Notes under the pieces: generated by a model
What the model was told of the DNA's origin: nothing
Seen by the model: only the letters and a program-made list of their open reading frames with translations
Databases searched by the model: none
Origin: Leucosporidium creatinivorum
Lineage: Eukaryota > Basidiomycota > Microbotryomycetes > Leucosporidiales > Leucosporidiaceae
Assembly (NCBI GenBank): GCA_001600635.1
Contig: BCKL01000007.1
Span: forward strand, 520,303-584,302
Reading direction: 5' to 3'
Length of the DNA stretch: 64,000 bases
Translations under genes and position numbers: made by a program
In this document: piece by piece, positions 1-10,441 of the stretch
Layout: each line of letters starts with the position of its first letter
Numbering within the stretch: position 1 is the stretch's first letter

Positions 1-701
1 TCGACGCTGTCCTACTCGCAATCGACCTCCCACCGCGTCTCAAAACACCGCCTCAAAGTCTGGGAGGACGACCTCGCCCTCTTCGACAGTACTCCATTCC
101 CTCCGCCCATCGCCTCTACCTCTGCTGCCGCTCTAGAGAAACCATCACCGAAACTTGAGCTGACGGAGGCGGAGAAGGAGCTGCTTAGGGAGGTGGGCGT
201 CGAGAGTGAGGAATTTGAGGAGGGGTGGGAGGGCGTGGAGAGGGAGTTGAAGGTCTGGGAGACGATCGAGAGGAATGGGGAACTGTTGGGGGATTTGATG
301 AGGGGTCAGTGGAGGAGATTGAGGGAGGGGAAGGAGGAGATTGGGCCGGGCGAGGCGGAGGCTGGTGAGTCGCTGCCGTTCTCTTGCTCTCGATAGCATG
401 CTGTGCATCTCGCTGACTTTGTTTCTACTTCCCTCCACCAGCAACCCGCCTCCACACCTCCTTCTCGACCCTGCTCGCCGCCCGTCCTCGCTCCTCAACC
501 TCCACCGCTCTTCTCCCCTCCCCATCCTCCATCCATTCCGCCCTCCCCACCCTCCTCGCCTCCATGGCTCGGGAACCAGCCTATCAAGGCACTCTGGATC
601 CGCAGAACCAAAGAGCAGTGAGAGAGAGCGCGATGGTCGCCGGAGGGGGAGGGGGAGCGAATGGGCAGATGATGGAGGATCAGATCATGGGGGGTTACTG
701 A
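1..701 (+). CDS. 3' end of an unrecognised gene (partial)
   Basis: An open frame enters from the left edge in frame 1 and is joined by one intron (365-441, GTGAGT donor, CCACCAG acceptor) to a second exon ending at TGA 699-701. The visible part is about 207 residues. A charged, probably helical stretch from about residue 48 (TEAEKELLREVG) to 115 includes a Trp/Glu-rich segment (GWEGVERELKVWETIERN). An Ala/Ser/Pro-rich tail follows, with a Gly run near the end. The frame stays open across the junction and the helix looks conserved in style, so it is likely real coding sequence. I do not recognise the family. The charged helix could belong to a chromatin or scaffold protein, but nothing shows this. 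Confidence 0.6.
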
Positions 702-3700
702 GGTGGATAGAGGGACGGCTACTCTTGGATGGAGTGGCATGAGGAAGTGGATGTAAAACGAAGCAGTTACTTGTGTTCTGGTCGACCAGCGGCAAGCAGC
801 GAGCGTCCGAGTCTCCGAGAGCGGCGCAAGCTCCGTGTACCCTTCTCTACAGCACATCGCTCTCTCTGCAGTGTGCACCGTCTCCCAAACTTCTCGTCTC
901 GATGTCCTCCTTCTGCCCTTTGCCCGCCGGAACCGGAACCCTTCACCTCCAGCGCGCCCAGCCTCAAAAGCTCGGTGGCGAGCAGGCCGAGCTCGAGCCC
1001 AGGCAGTTTCGCGCCAGTGCGAGAGTTCGTCGACGACCCTCGCGCTTGCTCGCGGGGTCAGGAAATACTTGAGCGGCGATGGAGAGCGGTGAGAGGGTGT
1101 GGAAGCGAGGCGGAGCGTGAGTTCGGTCGTTTCAGGGGTCATCGCCGAAATGCCAACGAGGGAGGGTAGTCTATGGTGGGGCTAGCGGGAGGCGCTACCG
1201 CAGAATAAGACTCAGGAATATGAACTGAAGAGCATTGGGGTGCGAGAGAAGCGCAGGGAAAGGCAAAAGAGCCATCTCCGACCTTGGTGATCGCTTTCTC
1301 GGTCCCGGGAAGCTGTTCTTGATCAGCCTCGGTGCTGTAAGAAGTTGCTGTATCCCTTTCAACATCTCTATGTAGCTCTCTCATCCAGCTCGAGCTTGCT
1401 ATGACAGCCAAGCCAAGGTGGTCCGAGCTGCAGCTCCGCTCGCTCAAAGTCGGCCGACTCGCCTCGCTCGCTTCTTGCTCTCCTGCCACATCCTCCTGGA
1501 GTGGTCGTTGCGTGTAGCATCCACAAGCATGGTGCTCTCGCTCGTGCGAGTGCAGGCCTCTGTAATAGGCTCTGCCACTGGATCAAGGCCCGACTCTTCC
1601 TCGCTTGAAGCTGCTCGTCGACCTCCAACCTCTCTCAGCGAAGGATCGCAGCAGCAGTTGCTCCCGCTCTTGTAGCGCCTGGGAGCAATCTCACTCACGA
1701 TCCTGGGACGACCGCTTTAACCTCCCAACAGCTCTCGCAGCCTGCTCCTCGTTGAGCAAGCTCGAACTGAGACTGAAGCGCCCGAGGAGCTCGCTGCCAT
1801 CTGCTCCTCCTTAGCGACGGGAAGACGGCTATAGCCTTCCCACTACATCCCAAGTCATCCTAGTGGTGCATACCTACAGACTGCTGCTCACACAGCAGCC
1901 TTTCGCAACGAGGAGCCGCGAGCAAGTGCTCCTCACCTTCAAGCGTCGACGGGAGGCGCGCTACAAGTCCTCCCTCTCCTGCAGCTCTCGAGGCTGTGAG
2001 CTTCTCGGTGGTCTCTAGATGTGGAGTGAACTCTACAGGTGAGTCTTCACTTCCTCGCTGGCTCGAATGTAGTGCAGCGGAGCGCTGCGGGAGATGAGGA
2101 GGGGGCGAGGAGGAATGGGAGCGGCGGAGGGTGCAGCAGAGAAGCTCGGGGAGTAGGAGGGGCTGTACCTCAGCGGAACCTACGTAGAGACCATGCAGCT
2201 GATCTTCGTTTGCGCTCGTCTTCGCAGCGTCGTCGACGTTGCTGTCGTTTCCAAGCTCGGCGCCGGTTCCCTCGATAAGGCGAGTCTCTTTCTCTGCGCC
2301 CGCCGCTCCCTCCTGTCCACCCCGAACGTCGGAGCTTTCAAGTACAGCCGACTGTCGGGATGGGCTTCGAGAGCTATGGGGTTTGGGAAGGCGAGGGACG
2401 AGGCTTGCTTTCCCCGAGCCATGAGCGAGTGTTCGAATTGACGCTTCGCACGGCAAGGTGAGCACGCTGATGACTCCCGAGAGTCCCCTACCACGCCATC
2501 ATAGCCTGTTGCCGCGTCGCGTCGCACTCTACGCTTCTGCCGAGGGGATTGCGGAGGAGGGAAGCGGCGGGCCTTTGTCTCTGCGCCGAATAGTGATCGC
2601 TGACCTCTCACATTCGCCATGCTGATCGCTACCACGCTGCTGAGGAGGCGCAGAGAAGCAAGCAGCATTAGAGGTGAGTCAGCTACCGTCTTCGAGCAGT
2701 TCCGAAGAGGAGCACATGGCGAAGCTGTTCGCACTCGGCCGAGCAAGGCTCTGCACCGCGCCCTGAAGGGGACGTGTAGCGTTGTATCGCCGCCCTGCGC
2801 GCCATTGAGACTGCCAAAAGATATGAGTGAGGTGGCTGAGATGGCTTGAGGCGTAAGGTGGGGAAAAAGGAAGCTTAAGGCTGCTCCGCTGGGCTCGATT
2901 CGAGGGGTTAGTGCCGTACAGTTGAGAGTAAAGCAGGGCCAAGAGAGCTCTGAAGGAGCGTTAGCTTGCTAAAGAACCTCTCCGTGTGCTTTTGTGAGCT
3001 GCCTGACTCGGAGACAGCAGGAGCAAGGTGCTCGGCGCAGGGCGGTCAGATGCTCGGTCAAGTCGAACGACGGGCTGGACTGTAGAGCTGAGGGTCAAGC
3101 TCATCTGGTAGAGTGATTGGGACTCGTTTACCTCGGGGTCTGTAGCTGAGTGGGCAGGATTACAATTGCCCATTACTCTCGAGGACTAACTCGGCACTTA
3201 CGAGAGCCAAAACAAGCTTGGGCGAGGGAGGCATGCTGCAACGAAGGGACACGTGACCTCGCGTGACCTCGCGATTCATTTGAGTAACGAGCAGACGAGG
3301 TGAATCTGTCTCGACCCCGAGAGCTGTCCGCGCGCCGAGGTCGCGGCAGCTCTGCGCACATAGATCAGCGATGAGCAACCTCGCTGCAAGCTCCAATGCT
3401 CGCTTCAAGAGGGTATGATCCGTTCCCAGTCACTCCCCATACGTTTGAGGCCGCTGCGTATGGCTGCTGCCCAGCACTGCACTGCGAACGGCTTCGGCGA
3501 GGAGAGAAGTAGCGCCGAGTCGTCCCTACTTCCTCACGAGACACGCAAGGCAGCTTGAAGACGGACTGGTCACGGTCTCGAGTAGTCTCCCATCGACCTA
3601 CAGGACCAGCAGCTTTGCAGAGATCAATTGCCATTTCGAGAGAGGGGACAAAGGAGGTGGCTGGCTGGCGAAACGTCTCTTGTCTTCCTACCACAACTTG

Positions 3701-3756
3701 CTCAGTCTCGCTTCCTCACCCTCGCCTCGTCCCTTCAAAGTCTCTCCGTCGTTGAT
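702..3756. other. Gene-poor stretch, no recognisable gene
   Basis: About 3 kb in which I find no recognisable protein, tRNA or repeat. Open frames exist on both strands. The longest on the minus strand is 1860-2465 (201 codons, containing ELGNDSNVDDAAKTSANEDQ). They lack family resemblance, and I could not join them into a spliced model with the strong donor/branch/acceptor pattern used elsewhere in the window. The last 120 bases resemble the sequence upstream of the second MYND gene (both contain CTTCCTRCCACRACTTGC), so the duplicated unit includes some promoter sequence. Confidence 0.5.
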
Positions 3757-5009
3757 ATGGCCCCTAAGCAGGACGATGGCCATCGATTTCTCTGCTCCCG
3801 GTGTCAGGTGCTGCTAGGAGAGAAGACGGGCCCGCCGAGAATGCTCTGTGCACGTTGCAAAGGCGCTTCCTAGTAAGTGCATAGCCACTACAGCTGTCCC
3901 AACATCCGAGCTTATTACCCCCTCTTCAATAGCTGCTCTCAAGAATGTCAGGTAAGCCACTCGCTTTGACCGACCGACAAGGCCGCCTTCGCCGAACCGC
4001 TGCCGACCTCTCACTGCGCAGCTCGCCGACTGGGGCAAGCATAAACCCGACTGAAAGAGGATACAACAATTCCAGAGTCAGGAAGATGAGCACGCCATGT
4101 CAGAACCTCAGCTAGCAGCGATGAAAGCCGACCTCACGGCTTTCGAACACGACCTCGACTTCATCCTCTGTGGCGTGGGTACCGCCCAGCATTCCGCCTC
4201 GGTCTTCCAGGACAGTGCAACAACACCCACTTCCTGGACTTAATCTTTGCTTGGGACTCGAGGCCTGAGGATCGCAGGGATCGCTTCAAGCTGCACTCGG
4301 CCGAGGTTCACCCTTTCTCCGATGCTCAGATGTCGGTGTTGAAGGACTTGGTTCGCACAAGGACACCAGACGTAGAGCGAATGCAGGGGTTCTCCTCGGT
4401 CACACTGCGCATCGTGGCATACAGGAAGGAGGATCTTGCTTCACCATGTGAGTTGGCTTGCTCAATCTTCGCAGAGGCCCACATCGACTAACGCTTCAAT
4501 TTCAGCGGCAAGGAGAAAAGCGGGCGAAGGAAAAAAACAGCCCACCGACTTTGCAGCCGTTGTTGGTAGGTCTGCAAGGCTACGGCGCCGCTCTTCGACC
4601 TTCCAAGCGAACGCCGAGCTCGAGTTGACCCACCTCTCCCCCGCAGAGCGATTCCACACTTCCATTGACTGGAGATGGTACTGCCTCCTCCCCCTTGACG
4701 AGCGGCACCATAACCCCAACTGGCTTGCCACGCTCAAACATTGCCTCGTCGACCGAGAAATCACCCACCCGCACGGCTACGCCTACGAGGATCTCAGAGC
4801 TAGTAGCGAGGCGGACATTAGGAATGGAACATTACGGTTGCTGGCTAAGCTGCCAAACCCCATTACGCCGAGTCAGGAGGATCTGGACGGAGCTTGGCTG
4901 GTGAGCGTTTCGCTCCTCAGTCTCGGCGATGATTCGCCTCGCTCACCCTCTCCTCTGTTCGCAGAAACTGACGGCCGAGATGAAGGCTCAGGCAAAGGAG
5001 GGAAAGTAA
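3757..5009 (+). pseudogene. MYND zinc-finger protein, copy A (disrupted)
   Basis: The ATG at 3757 opens LCSRCQVLLGEKTG...LCARCKGAS. Introns with GTAAGT-type donors then lead to YCSQECQ and LADWGKHKPD, giving the CxxC...CxxC...YCSxxCQ...W..HK pattern of a MYND finger. The final zinc-ligand Cys is replaced by TGA at 4052-4054. The frame continues past it (KRIQQFQSQEDEHA) and slips by one base near 4170, where GTGGGTACC lacks a base relative to copy B. It then runs on as YRPAFRLGLPGQCNN and ends with LTAEMKAQAKEGK at TAA 5007-5009. The C-terminal domain (IDWRWYCLLPLDERHHNPNW) is clearly homologous to copy B. MYND fingers usually mediate protein contacts; the C-terminal domain is unknown to me. 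Either this is a pseudogene or there are two base-level errors. Confidence 0.7.
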
Positions 5010-5482
5010 AAGAGAAGTTGAGTAGCAAGGATGTATGAAGCCGGTCCTTTGCATGGCTCATGACCCCCTCGCGAGGTGGAGCAGCGAAGCTCGATGAGCA
5101 GCGTTAGTTTCTGAGGCTTGCTGAGGATAGCGAGTGAGCTTTCCTAGCCCTGCACAGTAGATCGTCAACCGTCCCGGTCTCCTGACGAGTCATCAGGGTC
5201 ACGCTTCTGAGCGAAGCAAGGGAGTGTAAAGGTTCGGCGAGGCTTCGGCGATGGATCAAGACGGCACCAATTCGCTCGGACTCTTCTCGCAGCCTTCAGA
5301 CGCAGCTCGAACAGGTCTTTTGGACCTGCTGAGGACGTCGAGCTGTCCATGTACGTGACCCCTGTTTCCCCTTCATCAACTTGCGATTGCTCAAAGTGCT
5401 CTTGCCTTCCTGCCACGACTTGCCCCATTCTCGCCTCGATCTCCTTATTCCACCTCGTCAACAGCAGACCTTCGGAGCTCTG

Positions 5483-6720
5483 ATGTCTAACGAATGGGAT
5501 GAAGTTCGGTATATGTGCTCCCGTTGTGAGAAGGCCGTAGGCAGGGAGACGGGGGGTGCCGAGCAGGCGCTGCAGCGGCTGCAGAGCGGCGTACTAGTGC
5601 GTTATAGAGCTGCTTCATTCTCTTGCACGGCTGATTTATACCCCAAACAGCTGCTCAACAGCCTGCCAGGTAGCCTTGATCCTCGAGTCGACCCGAAACT
5701 TTCGCCGAGCAGCGCTGACGCCTCTCCTCTTCGCAGCACGCGCACTGGAAATCGCACAGAGAGGACTGCAGGGCCACCCAGCAAAGGCAAAGCAAGGACG
5801 ACGAACACGCCCTCGCCAAACCCCAACTCGCCGCCATGAAATCCGATCTCGCGGCCTACGGCCCCGAAATCGCTCTACCTCTCAGCGCCGTGGCCTTCCG
5901 CTCAGCCTTCCGCCTCGGCCTCCCAGGACAGTGCAACGACTCTCAGCTTATGGACTTGTGGTTTTCGTGGGATTCGAGGCCACTGGAGCGGCGCGACCGG
6001 TTCGAGCTGCGCGCGGCGAGGATAAGACCGTTTACCGATGTGGATGCGGAGCTACCGAAGGAGTGGATTGAGGGGAGGAACTTTGAGAGTGAGAAGAAGC
6101 AGGGGTACTCGAGTGTGACGACGAGGTACAGGGCGTTCAATCTGGCGGACATGTCTTGGTCGGGTGAGCTTCTTGGCCGAGACCTTGTTCTCACAACTTG
6201 AAGCTGATCCCTCGGTCTTTAGACGTAGAGAAGAAACTTCAGACACCGCAAGGAGTCCCCGAAGAACAAGTGGCTTGCATCTGTACGTTCTTATCTTCTC
6301 TTCCTCCCCCTCGCCGAATAGCGCCGAGCTCACCTCCGCCTCCCTGGCCCCGCCCGCAGGTAATCACTCCCACTCCGTCGATTGGAACGTCTTCTGCATG
6401 CTCCCACTAGACGAACGACACCTCAACCCCAATTGGTTTGACACCCTCAAGCGCGTACTAAACACTCCCGAGATTGGCGCCATCGGCCTCGCGCGCGCCG
6501 ATTTGGGGGCTAGTCATATTGAAGACCTGGGCAAGGGATTGAAGAGGATGATGGACAAGATGACGAACCCTATGAATCCAAGTCAGGCGGAAGTGAGCAA
6601 GGCTTGGTCGGTAGGCTTTCGTTCTCCTCGGTGTTCATGTCGTCGATTCGGCTCGCTGATGCTTTGCACTCTCCGCAGGAATTGACGGAAGAGATGAAAG
6701 CTCAGGCAAGAGGGGAGTAG
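5483..6720 (+). pseudogene. MYND zinc-finger protein, copy B (one frame break)
   Basis: Tandem paralogue about 470 bp after copy A. The ATG at 5483 gives MCSRCEKAVGRETG. The frame then slips in the G6 run at 5551-5556: removing one G restores GVPSRRCSGCRAAY. Introns lead to YCSTACQ and HAHWKSHREDC, completing the finger, with the final Cys that copy A lacks. The downstream domain is intact through FRLGLPGQCNDSQLMDLWFSW, VDWNVFCMLPLDERHLNPNW and LTEEMKAQARGE, stopping at TAG 6718-6720. Intron positions match copy A. Because the only break lies in a homopolymer, a sequencing or assembly error is a real alternative and the gene may be functional. Function beyond a probable protein-interaction finger is unknown. 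Confidence 0.65.
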
Positions 6721-7016
6721 TAGACTCGAAGACCTGTAGCCACCGTAGGGGTGCAAGAGACCACCGCCTCTGTTCCGCGCTCGCTGTCAAAGCCGAGCGC
6801 CTCTCTCGCTCCTCGAAAGCCTTCGACGATCGTCCAGGAGGGGCTGTAGCGAGGTATACGAGTGCAGGCCATTTTGCAGTTATTCAACATCTGCTCCTCC
6901 ATCAGCCTACCTCCCTCGCCCCTCAACCTGCTTCGTGAATCTCCTCCTCGGGGCACTGAACAGCACTTCGAACATTACGGATCCCTCCTCCTTCTCGTTC
7001 TTCGCTCCTCGAAGAT

Positions 7017-8620
7017 TTAACGACCCGGCCTCGCGGCATTGGCGGCTCCCGCTGGGGGAGGAGCAGCTCCTGCGGGTCCAGCACCAGCGGCACCTGGCGC
7101 GGCGCCCGAGACTTGAAGGACCGACTCGGAGTAGCGGATGATCTGTTCGTCGGCGCGGCAAGCACGTCGTCAGCTCATTCTCTCTCTCTCTCTCGAGCGA
7201 AGGAAGGGAAAGAGAAAGACCCACCAAATCCCTCGCGACGGTGACTCCCTTCCTGACGGGCGCAGGGCAGCTCGAGTGCCCAATGCCGTGGTCGATTTGA
7301 GCAGAGACCCAGGCGAAGGCTTGGCGGGTGGGAGGGGAGAGGTAGTAGCGCAGGCGGAGGAAGTGGGCGAAGAAGAGGGGGGCGAGGAGGCTGTTTCGGC
7401 GGAGGTTGAGGATGGGCGTCGGGAAGGCGATTGGTGAATGCGGAGAGGTTGGTGAAGGAGAGGAAATGTTAGCGAGCGCTACGAGTAGTGGAAGAGAACC
7501 CGAGAGACGACCCACGAGTTCTGGAAAGTGATGGCGCCGAGCAGGACACGTCCGAACACGATGACGACCTCCACGAACGAGACGAAGAGCATGGCCTGCT
7601 CATAGTGCGCCTTGACCCATGCCTGTGATACCGTACACTTCGAGTCAGCTCTCCGCCTTCGTAACTCGAGCTCGTCGGTCGGGAGGGACTGACCTGGATC
7701 TGCTTCGAGATCTTAGCTGTTCCGGGTGCGGGAGCAGCAGCAGCAGCTCCAGTGGAGCCCTTGGTTGCTCCAGCGGGGGTGGCAGGAGGTTTAGGAAGGA
7801 CGGTGGTGCGGATGAAGGTGACTGAGGAGAGCGAAGAGCGAGGTCAGCTGCGGCCCGAATGAATTGGAAAGCGAGAGGAAGGGACGAACGGGTGTGGAAG
7901 AGGGAGAAGGTAGCGAAGGGAACGAGGGTCACGTAGATGGGTTTCTGTAGCAGCGCACGTAGGGAGGGTCAGCCGAGCTCCGAAGGATGCTACGAGAAGG
8001 CGAGCGCATCATCTGCGCTTGATGCAAGGTGGATCTGGAAGGGAGAAGCTCACCTGGAGGAACCAGTACACGGCCAAGATCAAGTACTGTATGACAAGAC
8101 ACCACCCATCAGCGCCCTCCTGGACCGAAATCGCCAAGCGCGCCTCCTCGAAACGAACTGACGCACCTGCACATTCTCGTCCAGCAGGGCTCGTTGGATG
8201 TACGCTCGGTTAGGTTGGGGAGTGCCCAGGGATTTGTACTGTAGTGCAGTGCAAGGGATCAGCACGAAGAGCGACGTGGGAAAAGGGCGGAGACTACGTC
8301 AGCGTCTGGCGCTCTCCTCCTCGCCTGAGCCTGTTGCTCGGGCGCGAGAGGCTGCGCTGTAGTACAGCAGGGAGTGTGCTACTTACGACTACGATTCCCC
8401 AAGAGAGGATGGCACCGCCGTAGGAGAGGTAGTAAGAGTTGGACCTCGAGGAGAAGGTGACCAGGCCGAGGAGGGTGTAGATTGTGCCCAAGAGCACGGC
8501 GAAGTGGCCGACTGTAGTGGTGCAGCAGTGGGGTTAGAGGTGTATTGATACGGTACAGCAGAAGGTGCTAGACGTACGAGCCCAGGCGTAGTGCGGGTAA
8601 GAGACTGAGCGAGAAGCCAT
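7017..8620 (-). CDS. POM33: POM33/TMEM33-like four-span membrane protein
   Basis: Starts at ATG 8620 (MASRSVSYPHYAW) and is cut by at least seven introns. Exons give GHFAVLLGTIYTLLGLVTF, LSYGGAILSWGIVV, KSLGTPQPNRAYIQRALLDE, YLILAVYWFLQ, KPIYVTLVPFATFSLFHT, then a Pro/Ala-rich loop, AMLFVSFVEVVIVFGRVLL, FFAHFLRLRYYLSPPTRQAF and a Gly/Ala/Pro-rich tail ending at TAA 7017-7019. Four hydrophobic segments plus the ..FLRLRY..SP.TR.AF block are typical of the TMEM33/Pom33/Tts1 family. These proteins shape ER and nuclear envelope and help place nuclear pores. The junction between GAITFQNSW and the FLRLRY exon (about 7440-7520) could not be resolved in one frame with a normal acceptor, so a missed intron or a base error is likely there. 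Confidence 0.75.
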
Positions 8621-8926
8621 CGCCTGTTGGTGGGGAGCGAGGTGAGCTGGGTACACAGAGCTGTAGGTGAGCAGGACTCACTAGAGATGGACTTTAGGTG
8701 AGAAGTAAAGAGCTGAAGCTGTAGGCGATTAGAAGACGAGCGAGTGGTCAGAGTCCAAGAGAGGGTGGTCCAAGCTTCGTCGACTCCGCCAAGTTTCCGG
8801 ACTTGACTTTGGTCAGAGAGGGCCTTTCTCCTTCCTGACAAAGCCGAGCGAAGGGTCGCTTTATCGCAGCTTCACTCGCAGGGGTGTAGTATCGTACTAC
8901 ATCCCTTTCTTCGGCTGTGGGAAAAG

Positions 8927-8992
8927 GTGAGCTCTCTCTCCTCTGTACCCTTGTACACGGCGCCAGAGCTAACCTCCGTCGCTTTCCTCCAG
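8927..8992 (+). other. Predicted 66-nt intron in the repeat arm
   Basis: GTGAGC donor at 8927, GCTAAC branch at 8968-8973 and TCCTCCAG acceptor ending at 8992 match the local intron style exactly. The same element is kept in the other arm on the minus strand (about 25056-25121). It suggests that the repeat is transcribed in this orientation and spliced, although no protein is recognised around it. Confidence 0.5.
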
Positions 8993-10003
8993 TCCCCGGA
9001 CGCTTTTTACTTCCCTTTCGCCCGCTTGCAGCCCTTTCCACTTCCTCACTCCTATTCAACAGCATCCGTCCTCCCGCATCCTCCCCTCGCCATTCGTCCT
9101 CGTCCCTCACTACAGCATTGCCGGAAAGCGGCCGTCCTTCATCCGACGGGGAAAAAATGCTGGAGGGTTTCAAGCAGGCAGGCAGGGGCTTGGCGTCAAA
9201 GCGGTGCAGCTCAGTGGGGATCATGCTGGGGAGCTACAGGATGGATCGGGCGAGGGTGGGACTCGAGCTCTTGAGGTGCTGGGCCGTCTGAAGCGCTCGT
9301 CGCCGAAGCTCGGTTTTGCCAGCTCTCGCTCGAGTCCAGGGAGGTGCTGTCGATTGTGTGCTCGCGCCGCCAGGGTTCATCGTGAGTCTTTGACATGGCT
9401 TCCACCCTTGACTCCCGCTTGCTCCCCCTTCACGGGGGGATCGCTTTTTCTTTGCTCGTCGCGAGACGGGCAGAGGGGGGCAGCAGCACCTCTCTCACTC
9501 ATGCCACTACATCGAGGGCCGGCAGCGAAGATATGAGCTGCTGGACCAACCCTCGGTGTCGGTCGGAAGGGTCGAGGGGGACCGCTGGGCAGGTGGGCTC
9601 GGTCTTGGGAGCGGAGGTCTACTCACACCGACCCCGTCAGTGCGGCGCTCTCATGAGCTCGTCGACGACCAGTTCGTCATATCGCATAGTCATGCGACCG
9701 CTCCCTCTTTCATTTGGGGGTGTAACGGAATGGGGCTTACTCTCGCTCGGCTCTCTCCCCTCTCTCCCCCTCCCCTTCTTTCCCTCTTCGGCGACGAGTC
9801 GGTCGATTGAAGCTTGCAGGAGTTAGGAGCGGCTCTCTATCACCATTCGAGGGACGGACGAGGCTCGCTTATTCACATGGAAGCGAAGTCTCGTCGTCAG
9901 TTCCTCGGTGGGTCAAGAGTCGCTTCCCTTCCCCTCGCTCGCCTCTCCCTTCTTTCGGCGCTCGTAGTTGGGATCGGGGTCGGGGATACACGACGAAGCG
10001 CTA

Positions 10004-10059
10004 ATGATGAAACTATAGCCAACAACTTGAATTTCTTCATCCTATGCTTTCGCATCTGA
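10004..10059 (+). ncRNA. Candidate box C/D snoRNA (18S rRNA guide), left copy
   Basis: ATGATGA (10004-10010) fits a C box and CTGA (10056-10059) a D box. Just 5' of the D box, 10044-10054 reads ATGCTTTCGCA, the exact complement of TGCGAAAGCAT in the universally conserved ACTGCGAAAGCATTTGCC block of small-subunit rRNA. A guide placed one base before the D box is what a 2'-O-methylation snoRNA needs. By the fifth-nucleotide rule the target is the second G of TGCG, next to the A that yeast snR54 and human U59 are recalled to modify. The element is short (56 nt between boxes) and its terminal stem is weak, so it would probably be intron-processed. A TTGTTGTAG acceptor-like site follows at about 10105-10113. 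Confidence 0.5.
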
Positions 10060-10441
10060 GGACACTCACTATGCTTTTTAACCCTGAAGCCTTCGTCGGC
10101 CCTTTGTTGTAGTCTCCCCCCTTCGCTAGTCGCTTGCAAAGCATCTTCCTTCTCTCCCTCTTTCATCGTCCAGTCCGACTTGAGAGCAGCAAACGAGAGC
10201 AGCGAGACCCAACTGGGCGAGCGAACTCGGAGCTCGGTCGAGCCGAAATGCTCCCTCGAGCGAGAGAGCGAGATGCTTCATGAAACACTGGTTAACGTTG
10301 CAGTAGGCGGTGCTCTACTCGAGTCAAAAGTCGTCCCGTCTATCTCCCTGCGAGCGAGTGAGGAGCGTCGAGATCAGCTCGGGGGCGAAGCCAGCGCTGA
10401 CGGAAGAGAAGCGAACTCACCGACCGACCTGTTCCAACAGC

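Larger units (their letters stand above)
8822..10256. repeat. Left arm of a 1.43 kb inverted repeat
   Basis: The sequence from GCCTTTCTCCTTCC (8822) to CGAAATGCTCCCT (10256) recurs in reverse complement at 23792-25225 with only scattered differences, by eye roughly 97% identical. Homology stops sharply at both ends, and I see no terminal inverted repeats or target-site duplication. The arm carries a classic intron and a snoRNA-like element in the same orientation (plus strand here), so it may contain a spliced noncoding transcription unit. Many open frames are shared between the arms, but none resembles a protein and most lack ATG-led splice models. The shared frames follow from high identity and are not evidence of coding. 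Confidence 0.9.

Noticed and set aside
3095-3175. tRNA-like phrases (TGGTAGAGTG, GTAGCTGAGTGG)
   Set aside because: The pieces do not fold into acceptor, D, anticodon and T stems, and no GGTTCRANTCC T-loop is present at the right distance.
9204-9826. Long open frames identical in both repeat arms
   Set aside because: They exist in several overlapping frames, show no family resemblance and are shared only because the arms are nearly identical.
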